Source of the DNA: Brevibacillus sp.
Lineage (GTDB): Bacteria; Bacillota; Bacilli; Brevibacillales; Brevibacillaceae
DNA length: 31,186 nt
NCBI GenBank assembly: GCA_029240815.1
Contig: JARDZO010000032.1
Coordinates: 1-31,186, forward strand
Direction: 5' to 3'
In this document: positions 1 to 8,964 of the stretch, piece after piece
Numbering within the stretch: position 1 is the stretch's first letter
How the letters are laid out: each line of letters opens with the position of its first letter
The notes under the pieces: generated by a model
Database searches by the model: none
Seen by the model: only the letters and a program-made list of their open reading frames with translations
Told to the model about the DNA's origin: nothing
Made by a program: the position numbers and the translations under genes

Positions 1-932
1 TTTACGCCATTCGCAAAAAACGCTTGTAAATCCGGTTGAGTGCCAGAAGACGCTGCGGCAGTCACCGCGACCGTTCCCTGATAGGCCGGGAAGGAGAACT
101 CTTTGACATAGACATCGACGCCTTTATTTTTCAGATTCGCAGCGAATCCGAGAATTGCGTCTCTTGTTGGCGCTGCAGCAGCGAACATATACTGTTTGGC
201 ATTGTCCTTGTACAGCAAATGCGGAATGCTGAGCTTATCGAGTGGCTCTGTCGCTGCTTGGGCTGAGGCGTCCGGCTGGAATACCCCGGCTTGTGCTACA
301 AACATTTTTACTTCTGGCAGTTGTACCTTGACCGTTGTCTGAGTCCCTGACGTCGTCACAGGTGAATCTGCCACAGGACGATCCACCCCTGGCAAGACGG
401 GGCCAGCAATAGCTGATTGCTTCGAAGCAGGCAGGTCAGACGATCCTTGTGCCGTTAGCGTTTGGACCGTATCTCCGAGGACATTGCGGTACGATTGTGA
501 CAATTCCTTTTCCGAAAAGACCGTCAGGACAAGGAAACCAAACAGGAGACCGATGGCGATCGCGCCACCTGTCGAGACCAGCGTACGCATAATGGGGCCC
601 TTTGGCAAAGTGGAAAGAAGACGAGTAGCTGGTTTTTTGCTAAACACATTCTCCCCTAGATCCTCTTCCACATGCCCGGTTTCCTCCAAAAGGATGCCAG
701 GCTCCCTGCCCGTCTCACGCTCGGCTCTGCCCCTCATTTGAATCAAACGGTCCCAGGCTTCATTGCCATTTTGCACAATCGGTTGGGTTGGAAACGGGAT
801 AGGCGTGCGCTTACGCGGTACCTTCTCTTCTTTCACCGATTCTTTGTTGCTGGCATCATCCCGTTTCTCATCCCAAAACCTTCCGTTCATTTTGACCGTG
901 ACATTGTTTCTTTTTTCTCCGCTCACAACCAT
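1..932 (-). CDS. spoIIB: SpoIIB-like sporulation protein with SPOR domain (3' end beyond the window)
   Basis: The reading frame is open on the minus strand from 932 to the left edge, about 310 residues. It has a charged cytoplasmic N-terminus, one membrane helix at about residues 118-137 (starting LVSTGGAIAIGLLFG), a Thr/Ser/Pro-rich linker, then a SPOR-like segment from about residue 208 (VKMFVAQAGVFQ) where the protein reads off the edge. SPOR domains bind denuded septal peptidoglycan. SpoIIB of B. subtilis has the same layout and helps septal wall thinning and engulfment. The position next to a prepilin peptidase also matches the B. subtilis comC-spoIIB order. The start is uncertain: ATG at 932 is favoured for the conserved N-terminus, while GTG at 926 is better spaced from a G-rich site, and ATG at 890 has no good site. 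The spoIIB name rests on architecture and position, as sequence similarity looks modest. Confidence 0.75.
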   Translation of the reverse strand, partial: MVVSGEKRNNVTVKMNGRFWDEKRDDASNKESVKEEKVPRKRTPIPFPTQPIVQNGNEAWDRLIQMRGRAERETGREPGILLEETGHVEEDLGENVFSKKPATRLLSTLPKGPIMRTLVSTGGAIAIGLLFGFLVLTVFSEKELSQSYRNVLGDTVQTLTAQGSSDLPASKQSAIAGPVLPGVDRPVADSPVTTSGTQTTVKVQLPEVKMFVAQAGVFQPDASAQAATEPLDKLSIPHLLYKDNAKQYMFAAAAPTRDAILGFAANLKNKGVDVYVKEFSFPAYQGTVAVTAAASSGTQPDLQAFFANGV

Positions 933-1006
933 GCCCCCCAGTAACAGGCTCTTTGTAGTAGCTTACGTTGTACACGGACAGGTTATGACTAAGACTAGCA
1001 ATTCTA

Positions 1007-1450
1007 TTATCTTGCATGACTCAAGTAGATGCATCCATGATAAAGCAGCAGCCCAATCGTCACAAAAGGAGCAAATGGAAGGGAAGACTGCCAACCAATC
1101 CGCTTGGCCAGCAGCAGAATAAGGGATACCAGCAGTATGAGCAGACAAGCACTCGTCATGATCAGCACAAATGGCCGCAGTCCCATGGCAAACCCAATGA
1201 GGCCTAATAACTTCACATCTCCCATCCCGAGGCGATCTGGCCAAAACCAGGCTGCAAGACCAAATGTGAATACGACCCCCACCCCACTTCCGAGACGAGC
1301 CATCCATAGCTCTGTGGTCCAAATGACACAACCTGCTCCTGCTATCAGCAGAAGTCCGACTAAGAGTGCACGATTGGGAATCCGTCTGTACCTTACATCC
1401 GTCCATGATACACAGATGCAAACAACAATGAGTATCCAGGTCATCCCCAT
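1007..1450 (-). CDS. Short A24-type prepilin peptidase (ComC/TadV-like)
   Basis: About 147 residues, almost entirely hydrophobic helices. It carries both aspartates of aspartic prepilin peptidases: D18 in the WTDVRYRRIPN segment and D78 in GMGDVKLLG. These enzymes cut the leader of type IV pilin-like pre-proteins at the inner face of the membrane, for competence pseudopili or Tad/Flp pili. The ATG at 1450 is preferred because GGGAGG lies about 8 bases upstream; the frame could be extended to 1549 but would then run through a terminator. Full-length ComC enzymes are around 240-250 residues and have an N-terminal cysteine-rich methyltransferase domain; that domain is absent here, as in TadV/CpaA proteins. 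The position between folC/murC and spoIIB resembles that of comC in B. subtilis, so a competence role is possible but not shown. Confidence 0.85.
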   Translation of the reverse strand: MGMTWILIVVCICVSWTDVRYRRIPNRALLVGLLLIAGAGCVIWTTELWMARLGSGVGVVFTFGLAAWFWPDRLGMGDVKLLGLIGFAMGLRPFVLIMTSACLLILLVSLILLLAKRIGWQSSLPFAPFVTIGLLLYHGCIYLSHAR

Positions 1451-1517
1451 TAGCTGATTCCTCCCAAGAAAAGCGTTACCTGCCTTCCTGCAACATATTA
1501 CCGATTCTCGTTCGCAC

Positions 1518-1561
1518 AAAAAAAGCCGCCCGGGTCGTATAGGACTCAACCCGGGGACGGC
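1518..1561 (-). terminator. Rho-independent terminator after fabHB
   Basis: Read on the minus strand, a GC-rich stem pairs CCCGGGT with ACCCGGG, extended by GCC/GGC across a small bulge, and is followed by seven T. It lies 11 bases past the fabHB stop and separates fabHB from the prepilin peptidase gene. Confidence 0.88.
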
Positions 1562-1572
1562 ACGAGATTTGA

Positions 1573-2571
1573 TTATGATTGCTGGGATGGATTCCAGGTC
1601 AGCAGCAACCCGGCGTGGACGAGTCCGCCTCCAAAGCCGTACATCAACAGGGTGTCGCCTTCTTTGACCGATCCTTCTCGAATCCCTTTCGCTAATGCGA
1701 GCGGGATGGTAGCGGCAGACGTGTTGCCGTAATACTCGAGACTATAGAGTGTCTTCTCGATAGGAAACCCGCTCTTTTCACAAACCGATTCAATCATGCG
1801 CAGATTGGCACTGTGCGGGATGAACCAGTCGACTTCCTCCAAGCTCGTGTTCGCACGGCTGACGACTTCCCGCATTCCTTTCGGGATCGTAGTTGCCACC
1901 CATTTATATACTTCTCTGCCGTTCTGAACGATGCACCCTTCACCCGAAAGCTCGCGACCTGCCATCTCTTTGGACAGACCGGATCGATAAACGTGAATGC
2001 CTCCGTCCCCCTTTGCACCCACATAGGCGGAACGAAAGCTCGGATGCGCCTCGTCCCGTTCCACCAAAACAGCCCCTGCACCGTCACCAAACAGGATGCA
2101 GGTAGTCCGGTCGGTGTAATCAGTCACTTTGGACAACGTTTCTGCCGCGACCACGAGCACTTTACGATGTAGCCCTGAGCTGATCAATGCATTGGCCATG
2201 TGCAAGGCATAGGTAAAGCCAGCGCAGGTAGCACCCAGATCAAGCGCTCCTGCCCGTTCGATGCCGAAGTGCGCCTGAATTTGGCTAGCGACACTTGGAA
2301 ACGGATAATCTGGCGTCGACGTGGCGACGAGTACCATATCCACATCGTCCAAAGACGATTGATAAGTTTGGACCATATCTTCGACAGCCGCGATAGAAAG
2401 GTGGCTGGTGAACTGATTCGCCTCTGCAATGCGCCTTTCATGAATACCCGTTCTTTGCAAAATCCACTCATTTGATGTATCCACCAATTTCTCCAGATCT
2501 GCGTTGGTCAACACACGCTCTGGAACATACGTACCGATTGCGGTTATGCGTGCTTGTGAATGCAAGCTCAT
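1573..2571 (-). CDS. fabHB: Beta-ketoacyl-ACP synthase III, FabHB type
   Basis: A 332-residue KAS III enzyme. It condenses acyl-CoA primers with malonyl-ACP to start fatty acid synthesis; in Bacillus the FabH enzymes prefer branched primers. The full catalytic triad is visible: C116 in GATCAGFTYAL, H253 in IPHSANLRMI and N283 in YYGNTSAA. The glycine-rich C-terminus (YGFGGGLVHAG) is normal. Recalled similarity is closest to B. subtilis FabHB (YhfB), with a shared N-terminus (ITAIGTYVP, LTNADLEK, VDTS) and VTDYTDRTTC. The start is ATG with GAGAGGTGAT upstream. The gene is a single-gene unit with its own FapR-type operator and terminator. The housekeeping FabHA is expected elsewhere in the genome. 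Confidence 0.95.
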   Translation of the reverse strand: MSLHSQARITAIGTYVPERVLTNADLEKLVDTSNEWILQRTGIHERRIAEANQFTSHLSIAAVEDMVQTYQSSLDDVDMVLVATSTPDYPFPSVASQIQAHFGIERAGALDLGATCAGFTYALHMANALISSGLHRKVLVVAAETLSKVTDYTDRTTCILFGDGAGAVLVERDEAHPSFRSAYVGAKGDGGIHVYRSGLSKEMAGRELSGEGCIVQNGREVYKWVATTIPKGMREVVSRANTSLEEVDWFIPHSANLRMIESVCEKSGFPIEKTLYSLEYYGNTSAATIPLALAKGIREGSVKEGDTLLMYGFGGGLVHAGLLLTWNPSQQS

Positions 2572-2601
2572 GATCCATCACCTCTCTTTGAATTGTGATC
2601 T

Positions 2602-2607
2602 TATTAT
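2602..2607 (-). promoter_or_regulatory. Likely -10 box of the fabHB promoter
   Basis: TATAAT on the minus strand, 31 bases upstream of the fabHB start. The matching -35 region falls inside the FapR box and is not a good TTGACA match, so repressor binding there would block polymerase. No other -10 candidate stands out in this gap. Confidence 0.6.
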
Positions 2608-2617
2608 AACACTAACC

Positions 2618-2636
2618 ATTAGTATCTGGTACTAAT
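2618..2636 (-). promoter_or_regulatory. FapR operator upstream of fabHB
   Basis: The sequence ATTAGTATCTGGTACTAAT is an inverted repeat that matches the known B. subtilis FapR site (TTAGTAC-CTG-ATACTAA type) almost exactly. FapR represses lipid synthesis genes until malonyl-CoA or malonyl-ACP releases it. The site lies just upstream of the TATAAT box, over the -35 position, as in known FapR promoters. Confidence 0.88.
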
Positions 2637-2671
2637 TTTAAAATTAGGTGTGACTCTTTCCGTTTGGAAAC

Positions 2672-2711
2672 AAAAAAAGGCATGAACCCGAATAGGTCCA
2701 AGCCTTTTTTC
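2672..2711 (-). terminator. Terminator after murC
   Basis: On the minus strand, GGCTTGGACC pairs with GGGTTCATGCC (one mismatch, short loop) followed by a run of seven T. A matching A-run precedes the stem, so it may also work on the other strand. It starts 16 bases past the murC stop. Confidence 0.8.
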
Positions 2712-2726
2712 TCGATTACAAAACGT

Positions 2727-4118
2727 TTATTTACCGAACTTCTCTGCAAGCCAGAAAGCAGACTTCCAAATGTCGCCCGCTCCCATCGTAAGGACGAGGT
2801 CGCCTGGCTGCAATTCATTGTACAGTTGTTCTTGCAGCTGCTCTTTGGTCGGGATATATTGCGCCCGCTCGTGGCTGTTCACGCGAATCTTTTGCACGAG
2901 AACCTCAGACGTCACACCTTCGATTTTGGCTTCTCCTGCAGGTGAGTAAATATCCGTAATAATCACTTCATCTGCATCAGCAAATGCACGGCTAAACTCA
3001 TCCATCAGGAAATAAGTACGCGTATAGCGCTGCGGCTGAAATACGGCAATGACCCGACGCCCAGAAGCTTTTGCACCTTTCAAGGTAGCAATGATTTCTG
3101 TCGGATGGTGAGCGTAATCATCTACGACCAGAATGTCACGCGCTTCCCCGATAATTTGAAAACGACGCTTGGCTCCTCGAAAAGAAGTCAGAGCGGTAGC
3201 AATCTGTTCAAATGACAGGCCTGCATCCAGGCAAACAATAATCGCTGCCAGCGCATTGGCGATATTGTGCTTACCCGGAACCGTCAGAGCCAGCTCTCCC
3301 AGCAGTTGATCACCATGGAAGACCTGACATAGGCTTCGGCGATCTCCACACTCGATGGAAAGAGCCCGGTAGTCAGCTGAGTCCACAAACGGCTTTTCAA
3401 TCGCATAGGTGACCACCTGTTCCGAAACGGTCGGAAGGACATCACGGACATGCTCGTCATCCATACACAAGATGGCTTTGCCACCTGGCTTTAGATGACT
3501 AAGGAATTTTACGTACGCTTGTTTCAAATTATTGAAATCACCATCGAAATGCTCCAGGTGATCCGGTTCAATACTTGTCACGATCTCGTACATCGGCCGG
3601 TATTCGAGGAAGGAGCCATCGCTCTCGTCTGCTTCAGCGATTACAAAATCACTGCTGCCTGCCTTGGCATTCGTCCCGGCATTCATCAGCTCACCGCCAA
3701 TGATAAAGGTCGGGTCGACTCCGCACTCTTCCAGTACATGAGAAATCATGGAGGTGGTCGTGGTCTTGCCGTGAGCCCCTGCGACTGCTACACCTGTCCG
3801 TTCATTGAGAATACGGGCCAGCATCTGTGAACGGTGCATTACGGGAATTCCTTTTTCCTCTGCTGCGATTACCTCAGGATTATCTTTTGGAATGCTGGTG
3901 GAGTATACAATGATGTCTGCTCCCTCCACATGGCTAGCAGAATGGCCTATATGTATGGCCGCCCCTCTTGCTTCCAGCTTTTTCGCCAAATCATTCATGG
4001 CGACATCGGAACCGGTTACCTTGTATCCAAGGTCGATCAAGACGCGGGCAATGGCGCTCATACCATATCCGCCTATGCCCACGAAGTGGACGTGTTGGGC
4101 CTGATCCACCCTATTCAC
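2727..4118 (-). CDS. murC: UDP-N-acetylmuramate--L-alanine ligase MurC
   Basis: A 463-residue cytoplasmic ATP-dependent ligase that adds L-alanine to UDP-MurNAc, the first amino acid of the peptidoglycan stem peptide. Visible landmarks: the N-terminal [15 protein letters not shown] motif that binds the UDP-sugar, the P-loop GAHGKTTTT at about 114-121, [10 protein letters not shown] and the C-terminal [10 protein letters not shown]. Length is normal for the family. The start is a GTG inside the last codons of folC (8-base overlap, with GAGG close upstream), so the two are translationally coupled. A second GTG nine bases downstream is an alternative. Unlike in B. subtilis, where murC lies elsewhere, it sits here directly behind folC and ends in its own terminator. 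Confidence 0.97.
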   Translation of the reverse strand: MNRVDQAQHVHFVGIGGYGMSAIARVLIDLGYKVTGSDVAMNDLAKKLEARGAAIHIGHSASHVEGADIIVYSTSIPKDNPEVIAAEEKGIPVMHRSQMLARILNERTGVAVAGAHGKTTTTSMISHVLEECGVDPTFIIGGELMNAGTNAKAGSSDFVIAEADESDGSFLEYRPMYEIVTSIEPDHLEHFDGDFNNLKQAYVKFLSHLKPGGKAILCMDDEHVRDVLPTVSEQVVTYAIEKPFVDSADYRALSIECGDRRSLCQVFHGDQLLGELALTVPGKHNIANALAAIIVCLDAGLSFEQIATALTSFRGAKRRFQIIGEARDILVVDDYAHHPTEIIATLKGAKASGRRVIAVFQPQRYTRTYFLMDEFSRAFADADEVIITDIYSPAGEAKIEGVTSEVLVQKIRVNSHERAQYIPTKEQLQEQLYNELQPGDLVLTMGAGDIWKSAFWLAEKFGK

Positions 4119-5484
4119 CTGCCTCTTCTACTGTAGTGGGAAAGAATGCGCGCACTTGGGCGATGAAGTAGAGCGATCCACAGACGACTAGCCAGTCATC
4201 CGCCTTCGCTGATTGCTTCTCACGCATCCAAGAAAGGAGAAATGCTCGCCAGTCGGGGACGGTCTCCAGTTTATCCTCTTCCCATCCACCTGCGTGAAAC
4301 GCTTCTTGCAAGGTTTCAGCTTCAGCTGCACGAGGAAAGTCAAACGTTGCCAAATGCAGGGAGTCGATCCGCGACTGTATCGGCTTAAGTGATTCCGCCA
4401 TTTTTGATAGCGGCTTATCCGCCAAGCCGGAAAACAGCAGATGCAAACGGGCACCCTCAGGCAACAGCCGATCCAGACTGTTTACGAGCGCCTCCATTCC
4501 TTCCTGGTTGTGTGCTCCATCCAAGATCACCAATGGTCTTGGGGAGACGATCTCTAGACGACCAGGCCAACGCGTTTGTTGCAAACCGCGAAACATTTCA
4601 TCTTCCTCCAACATGAAGGAGAAGTAGTTTCGTAAAACATCAATCGTCATAAGGGCAATCGATGCATTATCCGTTTGATGAATCCCGTTCATCGTCAGAC
4701 GATAGCTTCCTTCTTGGCGACGAAGCATGCTGCGGTAACGGAACTGCTGTTCACCCAGATGCTCCTCCACTTGCTCTCCAGAAAAATCAGTACCCATCTG
4801 GTACAGCGTACTTCTGGTCTGGTTTGCTTTCTCCTGAAAAACAGCGAGCACCTCGGAACGGCGCTCTCCTGTTACAATTGGAACACCTGGCTTGATAATC
4901 CCTGCCTTTTCCCAGGCAATATCGACGAGGTTGTCTCCCAGCACGTTCATATGATCGAATCCGATGTTGGTTATGACCGAGACGAGCGGGACGACGACGT
5001 TGGTCGAATCCAGACGTCCACCCAAGCCCGTTTCCCACACGACGACAGCCGGTACAGCCACTCTTGTGAAATAGAGAATGGCCATAAGCGTAATCACTTC
5101 AAACTCGGTCGGGGAACCAAAGTCCGTTTCTTTTTCACAACGATCTACGAGCACTCGCACGTCATTGGCGAGCTGTAGCAGATCCTCTTCAGCGATCATG
5201 CTGCCGTTATACCGGATACGCTCGCGGAAGTCGAGTAAATACGGCGAGGTAAATGTACCTACACTGTACCCAGCTTCCATGAGCATTTGGGTCAAAAACG
5301 CGCAGGTGGAGCCTTTCCCATTCGTGCCAGCCACGTGGATAAAAGGCACTCTACGCTCCGGATTGCCTAGTTCTTTCAGTACCCACTGCATCCTCTCCAG
5401 CCCCGGCCTTTGGCCGAAGCGGAGAAGTCCATGCAGCCAGTCAAGTGCCTGCTTGTATTCCGCAAATCGTTCTTCTGCATGCAT
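4111..5484 (-). CDS. folC: Folylpolyglutamate synthase / dihydrofolate synthase FolC
   Basis: A Mur-ligase family enzyme of about 457 residues that joins glutamate to dihydropteroate and to folates, keeping them in the cell. The P-loop GTNGKGST is at residues 53-60, preceded by [17 protein letters not shown] and [14 protein letters not shown] are also typical. The frame opens further upstream with TTG at 5505, but ATG at 5484 has GGAG nine bases upstream and gives the usual family N-terminus length. The gene follows valS by 43 bases, as in other Bacillales (valS-folC), and overlaps murC by 8 bases. It is probably transcribed from the valS promoter, under T-box control. Confidence 0.95.
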   Translation of the reverse strand: MHAEERFAEYKQALDWLHGLLRFGQRPGLERMQWVLKELGNPERRVPFIHVAGTNGKGSTCAFLTQMLMEAGYSVGTFTSPYLLDFRERIRYNGSMIAEEDLLQLANDVRVLVDRCEKETDFGSPTEFEVITLMAILYFTRVAVPAVVVWETGLGGRLDSTNVVVPLVSVITNIGFDHMNVLGDNLVDIAWEKAGIIKPGVPIVTGERRSEVLAVFQEKANQTRSTLYQMGTDFSGEQVEEHLGEQQFRYRSMLRRQEGSYRLTMNGIHQTDNASIALMTIDVLRNYFSFMLEEDEMFRGLQQTRWPGRLEIVSPRPLVILDGAHNQEGMEALVNSLDRLLPEGARLHLLFSGLADKPLSKMAESLKPIQSRIDSLHLATFDFPRAAEAETLQEAFHAGGWEEDKLETVPDWRAFLLSWMREKQSAKADDWLVVCGSLYFIAQVRAFFPTTVEEAGE

Positions 5485-5527
5485 ACTACCATGCTCCATT
5501 CTCAAAAATATGCACTGGTACGGCGGA

Positions 5528-8200
5528 TCATTCGCTCTTCAATTCAGCAAGTCGAGCAATCACTTTATCCCGCTTTTCCATGTAGTCCGCCATTTTGGCT
5601 CTTTCTTCTTCTACCACTTTTTCTGGGGCTTTTGCCATAAAGCCGGCATTGTTCAATTTCTTTTCAATCCGTTCCACTTCATTGTGCAACGTTGCCAGCT
5701 CTTTTTCCAGACGTTTGATTTCCTGATCGAGATCAATCAGACCAGCAAGCGGCAAGAACAGCTCAGCACCTGTAATAACGGACGACATCGCTTTTTCAGG
5801 CGTCGTTAGCTGCTGGTTGATTTCCAGACGCTCCGGATTGCAGAAACGGGTGATGTAATCTTCACCGCGCTTAAGGCGTTCTAGAGCAAGAGCATCACTT
5901 GGCTTGATCAAGAGCTCGATTTTCTTGGACATCGGCACATTCACCTCCGCACGGATGTTCCGTACATTGCGAATGACCTCCATCAAAAGACCCATTTCCG
6001 CTTCGGCATCAGCAAAGATCCATTGCTCATTCACAGTTGGCCAAGCAGCAACGGTAATGCTCTCGCCTTGGTGCGGCAGAGCCTGCCAAATTTCTTCGGT
6101 GATAAACGGCATGAATGGATGCAACAAACGCAACGTTTGATCAAGTACCGTAACGAGTACGGATTGAGTCGTCTTCTTTGCTGCCTCATCCGTTCCGTAG
6201 AGCGGCAGTTTCGCCATTTCAATGTACCAGTCGCACAGATCATCCCAGATGAAGTTGTAGAGAACCCGTCCTACTTCCCCGAACTCAAATGCATCCGTCA
6301 GGCGAGTCGCATCAGCGATGGTCGCTTGCAAGCGAGAAAGAATCCATTTATCTGGTGTGGAGAGCTCGCCACTGAGATCAATATCCTCATAACGGAAGCC
6401 TTCCAGATTCATCAGCGCAAAGCGTGACGCGTTCCAGATCTTATTGGCGAAGTTGCGGTTGGCCTCTACTTTTTCCCAGTAAAAACGTTGGTCGTTTCCT
6501 GGGGAGTTGCCAGTCGCCAATGTGTAGCGCAGTGCATCTGCACCGTATTTTTCAATAACTTCCATCGGATCGACACCGTTTCCGAGGGACTTGGACATCT
6601 TGCGCCCTTCGGAGTCACGGATGATACCGTGAATCAATACCGTTTCAAATGGATTTTGCCCGGTGAACTCCAAACCGTTGAAAATCATGCGAGCAACCCA
6701 GAAGAAAATGATATCGTATCCCGTTACGAGAACATTCGTCGGATAGAAATACTTCATGTCCTCGGAGTCTTCTGGCCAGCCCAATGTAGAAAACGGCCAC
6801 AGGCCCGATGAAAACCAAGTATCGAGAACGTCATTGTCTTGTTCCAGCTTGTGGCTGTGGCAGCTCGGGCACTCGCTCACATCTTCACGGGAAACGATCG
6901 TCTCTTTGCAATCCGAGCAATACCAAGCAGGAATGCGATGTCCCCACCACAGCTGACGGGAAATGCACCAGTCGCGAATGTTTTCGATCCAGCGCAGATA
7001 ATTGTTTTTAAAGCGCTCCGGTACAAACTTGACGCTGTCTTTACTGGCTGCGTTGGCAAGCGATTCGTCTGCGAGCGGCTGCATTTTTACGAACCATTGT
7101 GTAGACAGGTAAGGCTCTACTACTGCGTCGCTGCGCTCGCTGTGACCGACTTGATGAATGTGTTCTTCGACTTTGAACATGACGCCTTGTTCACTCAAGT
7201 CTTTGATGATCTGCTTGCGGCAAGCAAAGCGATCCAGGCCTTTGTAAATTCCAGCCTGTTCATTCATCGTACCTGCTTCGTCCATCACCACGATTTGCGG
7301 CAATTGATGGCGGAGTCCCAGCTCAAAGTCGTTCGGATCGTGGGCTGGTGTGATTTTCACCGCCCCTGAACCAAACTCAGGATCTACGTAATCATCTGCG
7401 ACAATTGGGATTTCACGCCCAACGATTGGCAAAATGACGGTTTTTCCAATCAAATGCTTGTAGCGCTCGTCCTCAGGATGGACAGCTACAGCTGTATCGC
7501 CCAACATGGTTTCTGGACGTGTAGTCGCCACTTCGATATAGCCGGTACCATCAGCCAATGGATAGCGCATGTGGTGCAGAGCGCCCTTTACTTCCTTGTA
7601 GATAACCTCAATATCAGAGATGGCTGTGCGCGCAGCTGGGTCCCAGTTGATGATGCGGTTCCCGCGGTAAATCAGCCCTTTTTCGTACAGGCGAACGAAT
7701 ACTTCTCGAACGGCGCTGGACAACCCCTCATCCATCGTAAAGCGTTCACGGGAGTAATCCAGAGCCAGGCCCAGCTTCTCCCATTGCTCGCGGATATGCG
7801 AAGCGTAGATGTGCTTCCACTCCCATACCTTTTCTACGAACTTTTCGCGTCCGAGGTCATGACGAGAAATGCCTTCTTCTCGCAGAGTCGCTTCTACACG
7901 CGCCTGCGTCGCGATACCAGCATGGTCCATCCCTGGCAAGAAAAGGGTGCTATATCCCTGCATCCGCTTGGTTCGGGTGATAATGTCCTGCAGTGTCGTA
8001 TCAAGCGCATGCCCCAAATGAAGCTTACCAGTCACGTTTGGCGGGGGAATCACGATGGTAAAAGGACGTTTGTTTGGATCGCGTTCTGCCTTAAAAAATT
8101 GATTCTGAATCCAGTATGGATACCACTTGGTCTCAGCTGCCTTTGGATCATAATTTTTTGGCAGCAGCTGATCGATGTCTTGTGTTGGTTGAGATGACAT
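5528..8200 (-). CDS. valS: Valyl-tRNA synthetase ValS
   Basis: An 890-residue class I aminoacyl-tRNA synthetase that charges tRNA-Val. The HIGH signature reads HLGH at 61-64, within [16 protein letters not shown]. The KMSKS motif is intact ([14 protein letters not shown], around residue 530). A zinc-finger-like cysteine pair pattern (WYCSDCKE...CPSC) precedes [16 protein letters not shown], and the C-terminus has the long coiled coil typical of ValS (from about 815, starting [18 protein letters not shown]). The start is ATG with AAGGAGG eight bases upstream. It is preceded by a valine T-box leader and followed closely by folC. Confidence 0.99.
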   Translation of the reverse strand: MSSQPTQDIDQLLPKNYDPKAAETKWYPYWIQNQFFKAERDPNKRPFTIVIPPPNVTGKLHLGHALDTTLQDIITRTKRMQGYSTLFLPGMDHAGIATQARVEATLREEGISRHDLGREKFVEKVWEWKHIYASHIREQWEKLGLALDYSRERFTMDEGLSSAVREVFVRLYEKGLIYRGNRIINWDPAARTAISDIEVIYKEVKGALHHMRYPLADGTGYIEVATTRPETMLGDTAVAVHPEDERYKHLIGKTVILPIVGREIPIVADDYVDPEFGSGAVKITPAHDPNDFELGLRHQLPQIVVMDEAGTMNEQAGIYKGLDRFACRKQIIKDLSEQGVMFKVEEHIHQVGHSERSDAVVEPYLSTQWFVKMQPLADESLANAASKDSVKFVPERFKNNYLRWIENIRDWCISRQLWWGHRIPAWYCSDCKETIVSREDVSECPSCHSHKLEQDNDVLDTWFSSGLWPFSTLGWPEDSEDMKYFYPTNVLVTGYDIIFFWVARMIFNGLEFTGQNPFETVLIHGIIRDSEGRKMSKSLGNGVDPMEVIEKYGADALRYTLATGNSPGNDQRFYWEKVEANRNFANKIWNASRFALMNLEGFRYEDIDLSGELSTPDKWILSRLQATIADATRLTDAFEFGEVGRVLYNFIWDDLCDWYIEMAKLPLYGTDEAAKKTTQSVLVTVLDQTLRLLHPFMPFITEEIWQALPHQGESITVAAWPTVNEQWIFADAEAEMGLLMEVIRNVRNIRAEVNVPMSKKIELLIKPSDALALERLKRGEDYITRFCNPERLEINQQLTTPEKAMSSVITGAELFLPLAGLIDLDQEIKRLEKELATLHNEVERIEKKLNNAGFMAKAPEKVVEEERAKMADYMEKRDKVIARLAELKSE

Positions 8201-8221
8201 GCGTGACTCCTCCTTGTGAGA

Positions 8222-8505
8222 AATAAAAAAAACCCTTCATCCAAAGGACGAAAGGATATTTTCGCGGTACCACCTTTGTTAATACACATGGTCCACATAG
8301 ACGATGCGTATTCCCTCAGACACGATAACGGTTGCGAACCGTTTCCAGCTGGACATTCGTCCTGACCGGAACAACTCCTGGGCGACCTTCAGTCATTCGT
8401 CTCCTTAGAGAATCTCGCAGCTGGTGATTCTCCTCTCTGCCAAGGGATCCTGACTTACTCTTCCCAATCATAGTTGCTTACATATGGAATTATCATAGAC
8501 ATTTC
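8222..8505 (-). promoter_or_regulatory. Valine-specific T-box riboswitch in the valS leader
   Basis: The minus strand carries the conserved T-box AAAGGTGGTACCGCG at about 8262-8277, followed by an intrinsic terminator and then valS. Upstream, a long Stem I region contains GAAGGTCG (about 8383-8389); the GAA-G-GTC arrangement places a GUC valine specifier codon at 8384-8386 in the usual context. A perfect hairpin (ACGGTT-CGC-AACCGT, about 8329-8343) lies between Stem I and the T-box. Uncharged tRNA-Val should pair with the specifier and the T-box bulge and favour the antiterminator. The extent is drawn from the predicted start of transcription to the end of the terminator. Confidence 0.95.
8225..8255 (-). 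terminator. T-box attenuator terminator
   Basis: On the minus strand CCTTTCGTCC pairs with GGATGAAGGG (two G-T pairs, three-base loop) followed by eight T. The 5' arm lies just after the T-box, so antiterminator and terminator can compete for it. Confidence 0.92.
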
Positions 8506-8511
8506 TACGTT

Positions 8512-8541
8512 ATTATATACAATCAGTCGGTTTCGCGTCAA
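8512..8541 (-). promoter_or_regulatory. Sigma-A promoter of the valS leader
   Basis: TTGACG (8536-8541) and TATAAT (8512-8517) on the minus strand with an 18-base spacer. The box lies within the end of the STAS-domain gene: the TAA stop of that gene is part of the TATAAT hexamer. This sets the leader start near 8505. Confidence 0.8.
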
Positions 8542-8863
8542 ACCCAGTTTCAACAGCCTTTGCCACCGAAATACCCAGAGCCTCTGTAAAGCCAAGTACA
8601 CTCAAAATATCCAAGATCTCTTCCCGTACATTCACTATTTCCACTTGCTTGCCTAATGCCAGCAGTTCTTTCGTCGTAAAAAACAGGCTGCCTATCCCCG
8701 ATGAGTCAACAAAAGAGACGCCCTGGAAATCGACAGTAACGGATTCGTTGCGTCCTCCATATTGCTGGAGCAACTCCCCTACCCGGTCTCCCACAGCCAT
8801 GTCCAGTTCCCCGTCAAAAAATAGCGTGGCTTGTCCATTTGTTTCTGTCGCCCGATAGTCCAT
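8513..8863 (-). CDS. STAS-domain anti-sigma factor antagonist (RsbV/SpoIIAA-like)
   Basis: A 116-residue single STAS domain protein. The phosphorylation loop DSSGIG is at 53-58; S55 is the expected phosphorylated serine by analogy with SpoIIAA and RsbV. In the partner-switch scheme, the unphosphorylated form binds the kinase/anti-sigma factor and frees its client. ATG at 8863 has GAGAGGAG at good spacing; a TTG six bases upstream would sit directly on that site. Upstream are the ATPase/kinase and PP2C genes, which supply the opposing enzymes. A 101-base gap with a sigma-B-like promoter candidate precedes the gene. Downstream comes the valS leader, whose promoter lies in this gene's tail. It is not the sporulation SpoIIAA, since no spoIIAB or sigF follows. 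Confidence 0.9.
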   Translation of the reverse strand: MDYRATETNGQATLFFDGELDMAVGDRVGELLQQYGGRNESVTVDFQGVSFVDSSGIGSLFFTTKELLALGKQVEIVNVREEILDILSVLGFTEALGISVAKAVETGFDAKPTDCI

Positions 8864-8917
8864 GTACAAACTCCTCTCATTGATGTATAGGTACCCACCG
8901 TACTCCCTTTTTTCAAG

Positions 8918-8943
8918 TTACCCCTTTTCACGCAAGTACAAAC
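8918..8943 (-). promoter_or_regulatory. Candidate sigma-B-type promoter before the STAS gene
   Basis: On the minus strand GTTTGT (8938-8943), a 14-base spacer, then GGGTAA (8918-8923). The sigma-B pattern in B. subtilis is GTTTAA, about 12-15 bases, GGGWAW. The start of transcription would fall about 45 bases before the ATG. The spacer length equals that of the similar sequence in front of the PP2C gene. Confidence 0.45.
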
Positions 8944-8964
8944 ATTCTCCGTATTTCCACCCAT

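Noticed and set aside
1451..1549. N-terminal extension of the prepilin peptidase
   Set aside because: The extension overlaps the fabHB terminator, is Cys/Arg-rich without membrane character, and the ATG at 1450 has a strong ribosome site.
8050..8298. A minus-strand open frame across the T-box and valS start
   Set aside because: It crosses the T-box, the terminator and the valS ribosome site in another frame, so it is a by-product of the leader.
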